In this document: in pieces, positions 54,094-64,000 of the stretch | Layout: every line of letters begins with the position of its first letter | How positions within the stretch are numbered: the first letter of the stretch is position 1 | Source: Enterococcus sp. RIT-PI-f | GTDB lineage: Bacteria; Bacillota; Bacilli; Lactobacillales; Enterococcaceae | Direction of reading: 5' to 3' | Length of the DNA stretch: 64,000 nt | Assembly (NCBI RefSeq): GCF_001297065.1 | Contig: NZ_LHOX01000017.1 | Location: 62,001-126,000, forward strand | Position numbers and translations under genes: made by a program | The notes under the pieces: model-generated | What the model was told of the DNA's origin: nothing | Seen by the model: the letters and a program-made list of their open reading frames with translations, nothing else | The model's database searches: none

Positions 54094-55347
54094 CTATCCT
54101 TCTTTCGTAGAGAAAAATGTTTTGAACCGTTTGTTGTACAGATAAAACATTCTCTTCAACAAGACCCAGCGTTTGAGAGACATATCTTTTTTATAAAAGA
54201 CAGTCGTTCCCCAACGGTCTTGCGCCAGTAATTTCTTGGCCCGTTCTTTGTCCTCATTTTCTTTGGCATATTCCAAGAAGATATTTTTTGGCACACCCAA
54301 CCATAGTTTGGATTCGGGTGTATCGGCTTTTCCATAAATAGTATCCGTATATGGTTTGTCAAACACGAGATCTTCTGTCAAAAATTGTGCCAGATTTAAG
54401 CCACTCAATGTGATAAAGAAGCTGCTGCGTCCTTGACGCAAGTTGATTTCAAATAATTTGTACTGGCCATCACGTCGGTCATATTTTAGATCAAAGTTGG
54501 CAAATCCGACATAATTGATCTCCTTTAAAAACTTACGGATCATTTGATAGATTTGTTGATTCTCATCAGGAATGATCACGACGTAGTTACCAACAGCACC
54601 TGGTGTTGGATCTTCTAATAGCGGATGTCCCAACGCCATTACACGGACATCATGGTTTTCATCAACATAGGCATTTAGGACCCGCATGTTGCTGTCATCA
54701 CCTGGAATAAAATCTTGGACAATCATTTCATCTTCATAGCCCGCTTGATAAATACGAGTGACGATCGTGTCAAACTCTTGTCGATTATCAATAATAAAAG
54801 CTTTTTTTCGACCTTCAAAATCCACAGACAGCCACGCGACACTATTGGCCGGTTTCAAGGCCACCGGAAAGTCGAAAGGCAATGCTTCTGTAAATTGACC
54901 ATCAGTCAACAAGTCTTTCGTTAAGATAAACGTCTTAGGATAGGGCAAACCAAATTCTTCACAGACTTCATAGAAACTAACTTTGTTGATCAGTCGTTTC
55001 AATAATGAATAATCATTGGCAATAAATGTGTAATAAGGCTTTAGTGCTTCTTTGTGTTTTGCCAGAAGTTCCGCATAACCATCTCCGCAAGGAATCAGCA
55101 AATAGCGTACTTCGGGATCATGATAGGTGGTTTTTGCTAGATCGACCAAAGTATCAAAAAAACCCGGATCATGGTCAAACCCATCGACTTGATTTACTTT
55201 CACGATTTTACTGAAGCGCGTTGGGGCCAACTCAGTCCCCGCATAAGCAACTGATTGAATGCCATATGCTTCATGGAAGGCACGTGCCATCCCATATACG
55301 TTCATATCACTACCCAATAATATTGGTAGAAACTTGTCCTGACTCAT
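54094..55347 (-). CDS. aslA: ATP-grasp D-aspartate ligase (Asl type)
   Basis: 417 residues from ATG 55347 (MSQDKFLPILLGSDMNVYG); a GTG three codons upstream is possible but lacks a good site. The middle holds an ATP-grasp fold: FPVALKPANSV (ATP-binding Lys), EDEMIVQDFIPGD and the metal-binding FEINLRQGRSS. The family member Aslfm adds D-Asp to the epsilon-amino group of Lys in UDP-MurNAc-pentapeptide, making the D-Asx cross-bridge. The racemase gene next door supports this function. AGAGAG ribosome site. Confidence 0.87.
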   Translation of the reverse strand: MSQDKFLPILLGSDMNVYGMARAFHEAYGIQSVAYAGTELAPTRFSKIVKVNQVDGFDHDPGFFDTLVDLAKTTYHDPEVRYLLIPCGDGYAELLAKHKEALKPYYTFIANDYSLLKRLINKVSFYEVCEEFGLPYPKTFILTKDLLTDGQFTEALPFDFPVALKPANSVAWLSVDFEGRKKAFIIDNRQEFDTIVTRIYQAGYEDEMIVQDFIPGDDSNMRVLNAYVDENHDVRVMALGHPLLEDPTPGAVGNYVVIIPDENQQIYQMIRKFLKEINYVGFANFDLKYDRRDGQYKLFEINLRQGRSSFFITLSGLNLAQFLTEDLVFDKPYTDTIYGKADTPESKLWLGVPKNIFLEYAKENEDKERAKKLLAQDRWGTTVFYKKDMSLKRWVLLKRMFYLYNKRFKTFFSTKEG

Positions 55348-55425
55348 TAAAACCACTCTCTCTTTTGGATACTCTAAATAATATTGTATGAATCGTTCAT
55401 TTTACAATAGACATATTTTACCACA

Positions 55426-55466
55426 AAGAAAAAAGCAATCAAAGCATATATCTTTGACTGCTTTCC
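55426..55466 (-). terminator. Terminator in the uvrA-aslA gap
   Basis: Minus strand AAAGCAGTCAAAG-7 nt-CTTTGATTGCTTT (13 bp with one G-T pair) followed by six T. It lies about 190 nt after the uvrA stop. Confidence 0.75.
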
Positions 55467-55467
55467 T

Positions 55468-55590
55468 CTACTTTGAACGGATAGAACTTATAGGCAGTTT
55501 ATTCGGTAAGAATATACGTATACCTATTGCTATTCTAACAAATAAATTTTCAAATTCAAGAGGCTTTGTTGAAATGTTTAAATAATTCAT
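55468..55590 (-). CDS. Candidate 40-aa ORF in the uvrA-aslA gap
   Basis: ATG 55590 opens 40 codons to TAG at 55468, ending exactly where the terminator stem begins. The product (starts MNYLNISTKPLEFENL, ends LPISSIRSK) is not recognised. There is no ribosome site upstream (AT-only sequence), so it may be a gene remnant or chance. The rest of the 300-bp gap is AT-rich with a small inverted repeat (GATTGTT...AACAATC near 55620-55638). Confidence 0.2.
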   Translation of the reverse strand: MNYLNISTKPLEFENLFVRIAIGIRIFLPNKLPISSIRSK

Positions 55591-55653
55591 AATTGTTTAA
55601 TAATTAATTAAACTTTAGGATTGTTAATGAAACAATCGAATAATCCTCGGATT

Positions 55654-58470
55654 TTACAACACTTTTTTCAGATAGTGTCCTGTATAACTTTCCGGTACCG
55701 AGGCTATATCTTCTGGTGTACCAGTTGCGAGAATCGTGCCGCCGCCGTCGCCGCCTTCAGGACCTAGATCGATCACATAATCTGCAGATTTGATCACATC
55801 TAGATTATGTTCGATCACCAATACCGTATTTCCAGCATCAACAAAACGTTCCAATACTTTTAGCAACCGGGCAATATCATCGGTATGCAGACCTGTGGTT
55901 GGTTCATCAAGAATATAGAAACTTTTGCCATTAGAATTTTTGTGCAATTCGCTGGCCAATTTCATTCGTTGCGCTTCTCCCCCTGATAATGTGGTGGCAG
56001 GTTGTCCCATGGTCACGTAGCCCAAACCAACATCAACGATCGTTTTCAGTTTGCGATGGATTTTCGGAATATGTTGAAAGAATGCAACGGCATCTTCGAC
56101 GGTCATGTCCAAAATCTCCGCAATATTTTTTCCTTTGTAATGGACTTCAAGGGTTTCGGAATTGTAACGTTTGCCATGACATACTTCACAAGGAACATAG
56201 ACATCTGGCAAGAAATGCATTTCGATTTTGATGATACCGTCACCTTTACATGCTTCACAGCGGCCACCTTTGACATTGAAACTAAAGCGGCCTTTTTTAT
56301 ACCCTCGAACTTTGGCTTCATTGGTTTTTGCAAACAAATCTCGGATGTCATCAAAGACACTTGTATAAGTCGCTGGATTGCTTCGTGGTGTCCGTCCAAT
56401 TGGACTTTGGTCGATATCGATCAATTTTTCGATGTCTTCGAAACCAGTGATCGTTTTAAATTTGCCGGGTTTGTTTGAATTGCGGTTGATTTTTTGTGCC
56501 AAAGATTTTTTCAATATCTCATTGACCAACGTTGATTTCCCGGAGCCTGAGACGCCTGTGACAGCAACAAATTTTCCTAATGGGAAATCTACTGAGATAT
56601 TTTTGAGATTGTTCTCAACTGCGCCGGTGATTCGAATCTGTTTGCCATTGCCGGTTCGGCGTTCAGCAGGTGTCGGAATGTTTCGCTTACCAGATAAATA
56701 TTGGCCGGTCAGTGATTTTTTGTTTTTGGCTACTTGCGCCGGTGTTCCAGCTGCTACGATCTCACCGCCTGCATGACCTGCACCTGGTCCGACATCGATC
56801 AAGTAATCTGCTGCCCGCATGGTGTCTTCGTCATGTTCCACCACGATCAGTGTATTGCCTAGATCTCTCATTTTACGCAACGAGTCCAATAGACGATCAT
56901 TATCCCGCTGGTGCAGCCCAATCGAAGGCTCATCTAAGATATACAAGACACCAGAAAGATTGGAACCGATTTGGGTTGCTAGGCGAATCCGTTGTGCTTC
57001 TCCACCAGATAAGGTTCCAGAAGCCCTACTTAAGGTCAGATAATCCAAACCAACATTTTTTAAGAAACTCAATCGATCATCGACTTCTTTGACGATTGGT
57101 TTGGCAATTGTTTGTTCCGATTCTGTCAATGTCAAATCTTCCACGAAAGTCAAGGCGCTGTTGATGGCTAGCTCACTTAACTCGCCAATATGTTTGCCGT
57201 TGACTTTGACACATAATGCTTGTGGATTCAAGCGATAGCCTTTACAGGTTTTACAAGTCAATTCTGTCATATATAACCGCATTTGATCACGGGTAAAATC
57301 GGAATTGGTTTCATGATAGCGTCGTTTGATATTCGGTAAAATCCCTTCGAAAGCCACCTCAACGTCGCGAACACCGCCAAAATCATTTTCGTAATGAAAA
57401 TGGAAAATCTCGCCGTTTGAGCCATTCAAAATGATGTCTTTGTGCTCTTCTGGCAATTCTTCAAAAGGTGTATCCATATCGATATTGAATTCCAAACAAG
57501 CTTGTTCCAACATTTGCGGATAATATTGTGAACTGATTGGGTTCCACGGCTGCAATGCCCCTTCACGTAATGTTTTCGTGGTATCAGGGATCACTAAATC
57601 GGTATCGACTTCTAATTTGATGCCTAACCCATCACAATCCGGACAGGCACCAAAAGGCGCATTGAATGAGAACAATCGCGGCTCTAATTCGCCGACTGTG
57701 AAACCACAATAAGGACAAGAATAATGTTCACTGAATAACAACTCTTTTTCACCGATCACATCAACGATCGCATAACCGTCTGCCAATCGTAACGCTGCTT
57801 CAAATGAGTCAAACAATCGGGAACGAATCCCTTCTTTGACCACGATACGATCGATAATGATGGCTATATCATGTTTTTTGTTCTTTTCTAATTCTGGCGC
57901 TTCTGACACATCATACGTTTCTCCATCAACGCGCATCCGAACATAACCTTCTCTTTGAATTCGTTCAAAGACTTTCTTATGTTGGCCTTTCTTTTGGTTT
58001 ATCAAGGGGGCCATCAGTTGAATTTTGGTTCTTTCCGGCAATGCCAATACTTCATCTACCATTTGCTCCACAGATTGACTCGTGATCTCAATATGGTCAT
58101 TGGGGCAGATCGGATGGCCGATCCGTGCATAGAGCAAGCGCAGATAATCATTGATCTCTGTGACAGTTCCGACGGTCGACCGTGGGTTTTTACTGGTGGT
58201 TTTTTGATCAATGGAAATTGCCGGACTCAACCCATCAATACTGTCGACATCAGGTTTGTCCATTTGGCCTAAAAATTGACGGGCGTAGGCAGATAGACTC
58301 TCGACATACCTTCTCTGTCCTTCCGCATACAAGGTATCAAAGGCCAGGGAACTTTTCCCTGAGCCCGACAAACCTGTCACCACCACCAATTGATCTCGAG
58401 GGATCGTGACATCGATATTTTTTAAATTATGGGCACGCGCCCCGTGGATCACGATTTTATCATTTGCCAT
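55654..58470 (-). CDS. uvrA: Excinuclease ABC subunit A
   Basis: 938 residues. Two ABC ATPase modules ([20 protein letters not shown] near 33; [15 protein letters not shown] near 640), two LSGGEAQR signatures, and zinc-binding Cys pairs (CPYC...CPDCDG; CEAC...CEVCHG). It recognises helix-distorting damage with UvrB. AAGGAG is 6-7 nt before the ATG. It lies 13 nt after uvrB. Confidence 0.98.
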   Translation of the reverse strand: MANDKIVIHGARAHNLKNIDVTIPRDQLVVVTGLSGSGKSSLAFDTLYAEGQRRYVESLSAYARQFLGQMDKPDVDSIDGLSPAISIDQKTTSKNPRSTVGTVTEINDYLRLLYARIGHPICPNDHIEITSQSVEQMVDEVLALPERTKIQLMAPLINQKKGQHKKVFERIQREGYVRMRVDGETYDVSEAPELEKNKKHDIAIIIDRIVVKEGIRSRLFDSFEAALRLADGYAIVDVIGEKELLFSEHYSCPYCGFTVGELEPRLFSFNAPFGACPDCDGLGIKLEVDTDLVIPDTTKTLREGALQPWNPISSQYYPQMLEQACLEFNIDMDTPFEELPEEHKDIILNGSNGEIFHFHYENDFGGVRDVEVAFEGILPNIKRRYHETNSDFTRDQMRLYMTELTCKTCKGYRLNPQALCVKVNGKHIGELSELAINSALTFVEDLTLTESEQTIAKPIVKEVDDRLSFLKNVGLDYLTLSRASGTLSGGEAQRIRLATQIGSNLSGVLYILDEPSIGLHQRDNDRLLDSLRKMRDLGNTLIVVEHDEDTMRAADYLIDVGPGAGHAGGEIVAAGTPAQVAKNKKSLTGQYLSGKRNIPTPAERRTGNGKQIRITGAVENNLKNISVDFPLGKFVAVTGVSGSGKSTLVNEILKKSLAQKINRNSNKPGKFKTITGFEDIEKLIDIDQSPIGRTPRSNPATYTSVFDDIRDLFAKTNEAKVRGYKKGRFSFNVKGGRCEACKGDGIIKIEMHFLPDVYVPCEVCHGKRYNSETLEVHYKGKNIAEILDMTVEDAVAFFQHIPKIHRKLKTIVDVGLGYVTMGQPATTLSGGEAQRMKLASELHKNSNGKSFYILDEPTTGLHTDDIARLLKVLERFVDAGNTVLVIEHNLDVIKSADYVIDLGPEGGDGGGTILATGTPEDIASVPESYTGHYLKKVL

Positions 58471-58483
58471 AATGTATCTCCTT

Positions 58484-60475
58484 CTAATCTGCTGCTTTTA
58501 ATTCAAGGATCGTATCCCGTAAAGTAGCTGCAGTTTCAAAATCTAATGCTTTCGCTGCATCTTTCATTTCTTTTTCTAGTTTAAGTAATAATGTCGCTTT
58601 TTCTTCACGGGTCAAATCATCATAGGATGCTGTCGTGTATTCACCTGTTTCTTCAGCAACTTTGGTAATAGCGATCAAGTCGCGAATCTCTTTGATGATC
58701 GTTTTGGGTTCGATCCCATGCGCTTGATTATATGCTTCTTGAATGCTGCGGCGACGGGATGTTTCATCAATAGCCCGTTGCATAGAATCTGTCATCTTAT
58801 CCGCATACATGATCACTTTTCCATCTGAGTTCCGCGCCGCTCGGCCAATCGTTTGGACTAACGAACGTTCACTGCGCAAGAATCCTTCTTTATCTGCATC
58901 TAAGATCGCTACCAACGACACTTCTGGCACATCGATTCCTTCACGCAACAAGTTGATCCCGATCAAGACATCGAATTCGCCTAATCGCAGGTCGCGGATG
59001 ATCTCAGTACGTTCCAATGTTTTGATATCGCTATGCAAGTACTTGACTTTGATGCCTAATTCTTTGAAATAATCCGTCAAATCTTCGGCCATCTTTTTCG
59101 TCAAGGTTGTCACAAAGACCCGCTGATTCAATTCGACGCGTTCATTGATTTCTCCCACCAGATCATCGATCTGCCCCATGATCGGTCGAACCTCAACGAT
59201 AGGATCTAATAGGCCGGTTGGTCGAATGATTTGTTGGACGACTGTATCGGTTTGATCGTATTCGTAGGGACCAGGTGTTGCAGAGACATAGACGATTTGA
59301 TTGACATGTTCCTCAAATTCTTCCAATCTTAACGGACGGTTATCCAACGCGGAGGGCAAACGGAATCCATAGTCGACTAGCATTTGCTTCCGTGCGCGGT
59401 CGCCATTATACATACCGCGGATCTGCGGCATGGTCACGTGGGATTCATCGATCACCAGCAAGAAGTCATCTGGGAAGAAATCCAGCAGTGTATATGGCGG
59501 CTCGCCTTCTTTACGGCCGTCCATATGGCGAGAATAGTTTTCGATCCCCGATGTATAACCCATCTCCCGCATCATTTCGATATCATAATTGGTTCGTTGC
59601 TCCAATCGCTGAGCTTCTAATAATTTGTTCTCATCTCGCAAAACCTTCAATCGTGCATCCAACTCGCTTTGGATCGTTGCGATCGCGTGCTCCATGTGAT
59701 CTTCGTTGGTCACAAAGTGCGTGGCCGGGAAAATCGACACATGTTCTGTATCGCTGAGTATTTCTCCAGTCAACGCATCGACTTCTCGAATACGGTCGAT
59801 TTCATCACCAAAAAATTCCACACGCAAAGCCCGCTCATCTCTTGAGGCTGGGAAAATTTCCACCACGTCCCCCCGGACCCGAAATCGGCCACGTTGAAAA
59901 TCGATATCGTTGCGTTCGAACTGGATATCGATCATCTCTTTTAATAATTGATCCCGAGATTTCTCCATTCCGACACGCAAAGAAACAACCTGACGGGCGT
60001 ATTCGATTGGCGAACCCAAACCAAAGATGCAGGAGACAGACGCCACAACGATCACGTCATTGCGTTCCAGCAAAGAACTTGTAGCGGAATGGCGTAATTT
60101 GTCGATTTCATCATTGACACTTGAATCTTTTTCGATATAGGTATCGCTAGAAGGGACATACGCTTCTGGTTGATAGTAATCGTAGTAGCTGACAAAATAT
60201 TCAACAGCATTATTGGGGAAAAAATCTTTGAATTCACCATACAATTGACCAGCCAAAGTTTTATTGTGGGCAATGATCAATGTCGGTTTATTGACCTCTT
60301 TGATCAAATTGGATACTGTGTAGGTTTTCCCAGTACCTGTAGCCCCCAATAAAATTTGGGCTTTTTTGCCGCCGACGACACCATCCACCAATTGATGGAT
60401 CGCTTCTGGTTGGTCACCAGCTGGTTGATATTTTGAAACCAAATCAAACTCGTGGGAAGTTGTTCTTTCGATCAT
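58484..60475 (-). CDS. uvrB: Excinuclease ABC subunit B
   Basis: 663 residues from ATG 60475; the ATG at 60481 touches the GAGGGGG site, so the inner start is preferred. Walker A GATGTGKT is at 44-51; the beta-hairpin region ([12 protein letters not shown]), DESH box and a C-terminal UVR domain ([18 protein letters not shown]) are present. It loads on damage and recruits UvrC. First gene of uvrB-uvrA behind a candidate SOS box. Confidence 0.98.
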   Translation of the reverse strand: MIERTTSHEFDLVSKYQPAGDQPEAIHQLVDGVVGGKKAQILLGATGTGKTYTVSNLIKEVNKPTLIIAHNKTLAGQLYGEFKDFFPNNAVEYFVSYYDYYQPEAYVPSSDTYIEKDSSVNDEIDKLRHSATSSLLERNDVIVVASVSCIFGLGSPIEYARQVVSLRVGMEKSRDQLLKEMIDIQFERNDIDFQRGRFRVRGDVVEIFPASRDERALRVEFFGDEIDRIREVDALTGEILSDTEHVSIFPATHFVTNEDHMEHAIATIQSELDARLKVLRDENKLLEAQRLEQRTNYDIEMMREMGYTSGIENYSRHMDGRKEGEPPYTLLDFFPDDFLLVIDESHVTMPQIRGMYNGDRARKQMLVDYGFRLPSALDNRPLRLEEFEEHVNQIVYVSATPGPYEYDQTDTVVQQIIRPTGLLDPIVEVRPIMGQIDDLVGEINERVELNQRVFVTTLTKKMAEDLTDYFKELGIKVKYLHSDIKTLERTEIIRDLRLGEFDVLIGINLLREGIDVPEVSLVAILDADKEGFLRSERSLVQTIGRAARNSDGKVIMYADKMTDSMQRAIDETSRRRSIQEAYNQAHGIEPKTIIKEIRDLIAITKVAEETGEYTTASYDDLTREEKATLLLKLEKEMKDAAKALDFETAATLRDTILELKAAD

Positions 60476-60544
60476 CTTCATTCCCCCTCACATATTCTAA
60501 AGGATGACAAAAAAAGAAAAAACGCCATCGCTTTTCCACAAATA

Positions 60545-60570
60545 ATTATACCATACCGAACATACTTTCG
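60545..60570 (-). promoter_or_regulatory. uvrB promoter (extended -10) with candidate LexA/DinR SOS box
   Basis: Minus strand TGG-TATAAT (-10 at 60550-60545). Six nt upstream CGAAAGTATGTTCG (60570-60557) matches the Firmicute SOS operator CGAAC-N4-GTTCG with one mismatch in one half-site. It overlaps the promoter spacer, a repressing position, and uvrBA is a classical SOS operon. Confidence 0.7.
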
Positions 60571-60681
60571 CTATCATTTGCTTTATTGTTTTCAGCAGGT
60601 TAACAGATACTTAAGATGTTATCATTTCTCACATTGAATGTCAGAATTACATCACTTTGTCACGATTTTTTTCTTAAAAGC

Positions 60682-60710
60682 TTGTGTGTTGCCTGAAAAA
60701 TTCATATAAT
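60682..60710 (+). promoter_or_regulatory. Promoter of glnPQ
   Basis: TTGTGT, 17-bp spacer, TATAAT; the -10 lies 34 nt before the TTG start. Confidence 0.65.
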
Positions 60711-60744
60711 CTATAAATACGTTACAGCTAAAGGGGGAATTTTC

Positions 60745-62901
60745 TTGAACAGAAAACATAGAGCCTTCGCTTTAGTTGCGCTGATCATCAGTTTCTTTGC
60801 TTTTTCAGCAAAGTCAGCCAACGCGGAGGAAACAACGTATAAAATAGGAACGGATTTAACATTTGCGCCCTTCGAATTTCAAAATGAAAACAACGAATAT
60901 GTTGGGATCGATATTGATTTACTGAATGCTATCGCAGAGGATCAGGGATTCGCTGTTGATTTGCGTCCTTTAGGGTTCGATTCATCCATTCAAGGTGTAC
61001 AATCAAATCAATTGGATGGCATGATCGCTGGGATGAGTATTACCGATGAGCGTAAAGAAACCTTTGATTTCTCAGATCCATATTTCGACAGCGGGATCCA
61101 AATGGCTGTGGCTGCTGATAACGACAGCATCACAAGCTATGACGATTTGTCAGGAGAAACCGTCGGTGCGAAAGTCGGCACAGAGAGTGCGCGTTTCTTA
61201 GAAGAAAACAGAGACAAGTATGGCTATAGTATCAAGAATTATGATGATGCCAGCGGATTGTATGGTGCTGTCCGCAATGGCACAGTTGTGGCGATCTTTG
61301 ATGATTACCCTGTTCTAGGGTATGCCATCAACAATGGAGAAGCCATGAAGTTGATTGGTGAACCAGAAGCTGGTGCTTCTTACGGATTTGCGGTCAAAAA
61401 AGGCCAAAATGCTGAACTATTGGAAAAGTTCAATGCTGGACTTGCCCATCTGAAAGAATCAGGCGAATATGATCAAATCGTTGCAACATACATCAGTACA
61501 GCAGATAGTTCCGCGACTGATGATAGCGAAATGGTCAAAGTAGAACCAAAAAAAGATGTCTACAAAATTGCTAGCGACTCCGCGTTCGCACCCTTTGAAT
61601 TCCAAAATGAAGACAATGAATATGTCGGTATCGACGTCGATTTATTGACAAGAGCTGCCGAAATGCAAGGCTTCAATATTGAATTTAATTTCATCGGTTT
61701 CTCAGGTGCCTTGCAAGCGTTAGACGGCAACCAAGCCGATGGCATGATCGCTGGGATGAGTATCACAGATGAGCGAAAAGCCTCTTATGACTTTTCAGAT
61801 TCTTACTTTGAAAGCGGGATTCAATTAGCTGTCAAAGAAGGCAATGAAGATATTTCTTCCTATGAAGATCTAGATGGCAAAACTGTCGGTGCAAAAGTCG
61901 GTACGGAAAGTGCTGATTTCTTGATCGCAAACGAAGATAAATACGGCTACGCTATTAAATATTACGATGCAGCTGATCAATTGTATGCAGCAGTCAGCGG
62001 CGGCCAGATCGATGCCATGATGGATGATTATCCAGTGATTGGCTACGCCATTGCGCAAGGTCAAAAATTGACCACGCCGATTGAAAAGGAAACCGGCGGC
62101 CAATACGGTTTTGCAGTCAAAAAGGGCCAAAATCCTGAGTTGATCGAGATGTTTAATGAAGCGTTAAAAGAAATGAAACGAACGGGTGAGTATGATCAGA
62201 TCGTCGGCAAATATATCCAAGATGGTTCTGCCACTGAGAAAAAAGTCGATGAATCAACGATCACTGGTTTGATCAGCAACAATTACGGGGTTTTACTAAA
62301 AGGTTTGTGGCAAACATTGCTGCTCGCATTGATTTCATTTGCCTTAGCTTTAGTGATTGGGATCATATTAGGCCTCTTTAGTGTTTCGCCAATCAAAGCA
62401 CTGCGGGTCTTTGCAGGGATTTATGTAGATATCATTCGTGGTATTCCTATGATGGTATTGGCCTTCTTTATCTTCTTTGGTCTTTCCGATGCTATCGGTA
62501 TCACCATTCCGGACTTTGCAGCTGGGGTGATCACATTGACCTTGAATGCCAGTGCATATATTGCCGAGATCGTTCGTGGCGGGATCAACGCCGTACCAAA
62601 TGGACAAATGGAAGCCTCCCGTAGTTTGGGCATGACCTATACGCGTACGATGCAAAAAATCGTGCTGCCGCAAGCCATCAAAATCATGATTCCGTCTTTT
62701 GTAAATCAATTCGTGATTTCCTTGAAAGACACCACGATCATTTCTGTTATTGGTGTGGTAGAACTATTGCAAACCGGTAAAATCATCGTTGCCCGTACGA
62801 CACAAAGTACGTATGTCTACTTGATCATCGCAGTCATGTATCTTGTGGTTATCACTGCTTTAACGAAACTTGCCAAAGTTTTAGAAAAGAAGGTGAAGTA
62901 A
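60745..62901 (+). CDS. glnP: Glutamine ABC transporter: two substrate-binding domains fused to permease
   Basis: 718 residues from TTG 60745 (AAAGGGGG about 8 nt upstream). A signal sequence ends ANA-EE near 28. Two tandem periplasmic-type binding domains follow (about 31-250 and 272-493), clearly duplicates: both carry [29 protein letters not shown] and [10 protein letters not shown]. The rest is a His/Glu/Gln-type permease with about five helices and the EAA loop ([22 protein letters not shown]). This is the GlnP layout known from Lactococcus, where the two domains differ in substrate affinity. It imports glutamine, and possibly glutamate or asparagine. Confidence 0.93.
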   Translation: MNRKHRAFALVALIISFFAFSAKSANAEETTYKIGTDLTFAPFEFQNENNEYVGIDIDLLNAIAEDQGFAVDLRPLGFDSSIQGVQSNQLDGMIAGMSITDERKETFDFSDPYFDSGIQMAVAADNDSITSYDDLSGETVGAKVGTESARFLEENRDKYGYSIKNYDDASGLYGAVRNGTVVAIFDDYPVLGYAINNGEAMKLIGEPEAGASYGFAVKKGQNAELLEKFNAGLAHLKESGEYDQIVATYISTADSSATDDSEMVKVEPKKDVYKIASDSAFAPFEFQNEDNEYVGIDVDLLTRAAEMQGFNIEFNFIGFSGALQALDGNQADGMIAGMSITDERKASYDFSDSYFESGIQLAVKEGNEDISSYEDLDGKTVGAKVGTESADFLIANEDKYGYAIKYYDAADQLYAAVSGGQIDAMMDDYPVIGYAIAQGQKLTTPIEKETGGQYGFAVKKGQNPELIEMFNEALKEMKRTGEYDQIVGKYIQDGSATEKKVDESTITGLISNNYGVLLKGLWQTLLLALISFALALVIGIILGLFSVSPIKALRVFAGIYVDIIRGIPMMVLAFFIFFGLSDAIGITIPDFAAGVITLTLNASAYIAEIVRGGINAVPNGQMEASRSLGMTYTRTMQKIVLPQAIKIMIPSFVNQFVISLKDTTIISVIGVVELLQTGKIIVARTTQSTYVYLIIAVMYLVVITALTKLAKVLEKKVK

Positions 62902-62902
62902 G

Positions 62903-63640
62903 ATGAAAGAAAAAATCTTAGTTGAAAATTTAGTCAAAAAATTTGGCAGCAATACAGTCTTGAATGATATCAATGTATCCATCGAAGAAGGCGAAGTGGT
63001 CTGTGTGATTGGTCCTTCTGGTTCCGGTAAATCAACTTTCTTACGTTGTTTGAATCGATTAGAGGAACCGACTAGCGGCGATATTATTATCGATGGCGCT
63101 CATTTGATGGATAAAAATACCAATATCAACGCTGTTCGCCAGCATATCGGAATGGTATTCCAGCATTTCAACCTCTTCCCTCATTTATCTGTGTTGGAAA
63201 ATATTATTTTAGCACCAATGGATCTTAAAAAATCGACACGCAAAGAAGCGGAAGCAGATGCTGTTCGTTTATTAGAAACTGTCGGCCTTGCGGATAAAAA
63301 GGATATGTATCCGGACAATCTTTCCGGCGGACAAAAACAACGGGTCGCCATTGCTCGGGCATTGGCCATGAATCCGGATGTGATGTTGTTCGATGAACCA
63401 ACCTCTGCCCTTGACCCAGAAATGGTCGGCGATGTCTTGAATGTCATGAAAAAGTTAGCGAAACAAGGCATGACGATGGTTATCGTGACCCATGAAATGG
63501 GATTTGCCAAAGAAGTAGCCAATCGAGTGATGTTTATCGATGGCGGAAACTTCTTAGAAGACGGCACACCAGAGCAGATCTTCTCCAATCCAAAGAACGA
63601 ACGAACCAAAGATTTCTTAGACAAAGTATTGAATATTTGA
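62903..63640 (+). CDS. glnQ: Glutamine ABC transporter ATP-binding protein
   Basis: 245 residues. Walker A GPSGSGKS at 37-44, signature LSGGQKQR, Walker [15 protein letters not shown] and the H-loop VTHEMGF. It begins 1 nt after the glnP stop, with AAGGTGA upstream, and forms the transporter with GlnP. Confidence 0.96.
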   Translation: MKEKILVENLVKKFGSNTVLNDINVSIEEGEVVCVIGPSGSGKSTFLRCLNRLEEPTSGDIIIDGAHLMDKNTNINAVRQHIGMVFQHFNLFPHLSVLENIILAPMDLKKSTRKEAEADAVRLLETVGLADKKDMYPDNLSGGQKQRVAIARALAMNPDVMLFDEPTSALDPEMVGDVLNVMKKLAKQGMTMVIVTHEMGFAKEVANRVMFIDGGNFLEDGTPEQIFSNPKNERTKDFLDKVLNI

Positions 63641-63650
63641 TCATAAAAAT

Positions 63651-63697
63651 AGCGACCGCCAAAAGTTAGATTTTTAGTCTAACTTTTGGCGGTCGCT
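63651..63697. terminator. Hairpin after glnQ
   Basis: AGCGACCGCCAAAAGTTAGA and its exact complement form a 20-bp perfect stem with a 7-nt loop between convergent genes. T-tracts beyond it are short on both sides (TTCACTTTTG; ATTTTTA), yet a terminator is the most likely role. Confidence 0.75.
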
Positions 63698-63754
63698 TCA
63701 CTTTTGGGCATGTTTTTTGTTTGAATCGTCTGTTAAGTCTTCTGCTTCTTATTT

Positions 63755-64000
63755 TTATAGTATATATACACTGCCACAGACTAAAAGCAATACGATAGTT
63801 GGATAAATCAATTCTTTCAGCCAACTTTTGTCTCGCCAGGACAAAAGAGCAATACCTATGATACAAATGATCAACAGGATAGGATTGAATAGATAATAAA
63901 AAAATCCATTTCCAGCAGCCGCATCACCTGGCCTATCAACAAGAGAAACAGTAAGATTTGTAATGGTCGAAAACAAAAATCGGATGCATGCAAAATAGAA
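63755..64000 (-). CDS. Membrane protein, 5' part outside the window
   Basis: The frame is open to the window edge (about 81 residues visible); an in-frame TTG at 63976 has no ribosome site, so the true start is probably outside. Visible are a hydrophobic start, a polar loop (SLVDRPGDAAAGNG), a membrane helix (NPILLIICIIGIALLSW), a basic loop (RDKSWLKEL) and a final helix ending at the C-terminus (IVLLLVCGSVYIL). Not recognised. Confidence 0.5.
   Translation of the reverse strand, partial: FYFACIRFLFSTITNLTVSLVDRPGDAAAGNGFFYYLFNPILLIICIIGIALLSWRDKSWLKELIYPTIVLLLVCGSVYIL

Noticed and set aside
55388-55585. Plus-strand 65-codon frame in the uvrA-aslA gap
   Set aside because: It runs antisense through the terminator stem and has no ribosome site or promoter.
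55615-55650. GATTGTT...AACAATC hairpin as uvrA terminator
   Set aside because: Short stem and no T-tract; the convincing terminator is at 55426-55466.

Overview
The window reads as chromosome of a low-to-mid GC Firmicute of the order Lactobacillales, most probably an Enterococcus outside the E. faecalis lineage. Three things support this: the gene orders pcrA-ligA-camS-gatCAB-dgkB, cdaA-cdaR-glmM and rapZ-yvcK-whiA; a CamS sex-pheromone-type lipoprotein; and an adjacent D-aspartate ligase and aspartate racemase pair, which in E. faecium and relatives supplies the D-Asx peptidoglycan cross-bridge (E. faecalis uses L-Ala-L-Ala). Genus and species are inferred from gene content only. No rRNA, tRNA, insertion sequence, prophage or CRISPR array was found.

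Layout. 1-6.1 kb, all minus: 3'-truncated tex, a metallophosphatase, a VOC protein with a DUF1149 gene, and rsmD-coaD-sepM. 6.1-12.9 kb, minus: a tight run ylaN-ftsW-pyc-ylbC-like-ylbF-ylbG (division, anaplerosis, RNA-maturation accessory factors). 13.2-23 kb, minus: the pcrA-ligA-camS-gatC-gatA-gatB-dgkB block. 23.1-30 kb: a ClC antiporter (+), an intracellular alpha-amylase (-) and the fructose operon fruR-fruK-fruA (+). 30-34.9 kb: an unrecognised 441-aa protein, a 66-aa charged protein, an XRE regulator fused to a glycine-periodic hydrophobic pentad repeat, engB, clpX and a candidate 42-aa ORF. 34.9-39.3 kb, minus: tig, then a cluster of a 96-aa protein, sppA, an RDD membrane protein and a TPR-like protein. 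39.5-45.6 kb: glmS (+) behind a glmS ribozyme, facing the cdaA-cdaR-glmM operon (-). 45.9-49.6 kb: a large pyruvate:ferredoxin/flavodoxin oxidoreductase (nifJ). 49.8-53.3 kb: a thioredoxin-fold protein (+) and rapZ-yvcK-whiA (-). 53.4-55.3 kb: aslA-racD (-). 55.6-60.5 kb: uvrB-uvrA (-) behind a candidate LexA/SOS box. 60.7-63.6 kb: glnP-glnQ (+). The end holds a 5'-truncated membrane protein (-).

Together these genes concentrate on cell-envelope precursor supply and its control (glmS ribozyme, glmM, c-di-AMP cyclase and CdaR, YvcK/GlmR, D-Asp branch, ftsW, diacylglycerol recycling), on pyruvate handling (pyc, nifJ) and on DNA repair (pcrA, ligA, uvrAB). Most of it is ordinary core genome. The least explained items are the XRE/pentad-repeat protein, an EF-hand-like loop at the end of DgkB, the basic tail of NifJ, the 441-aa orphan and two short ORFs in intergenic gaps.
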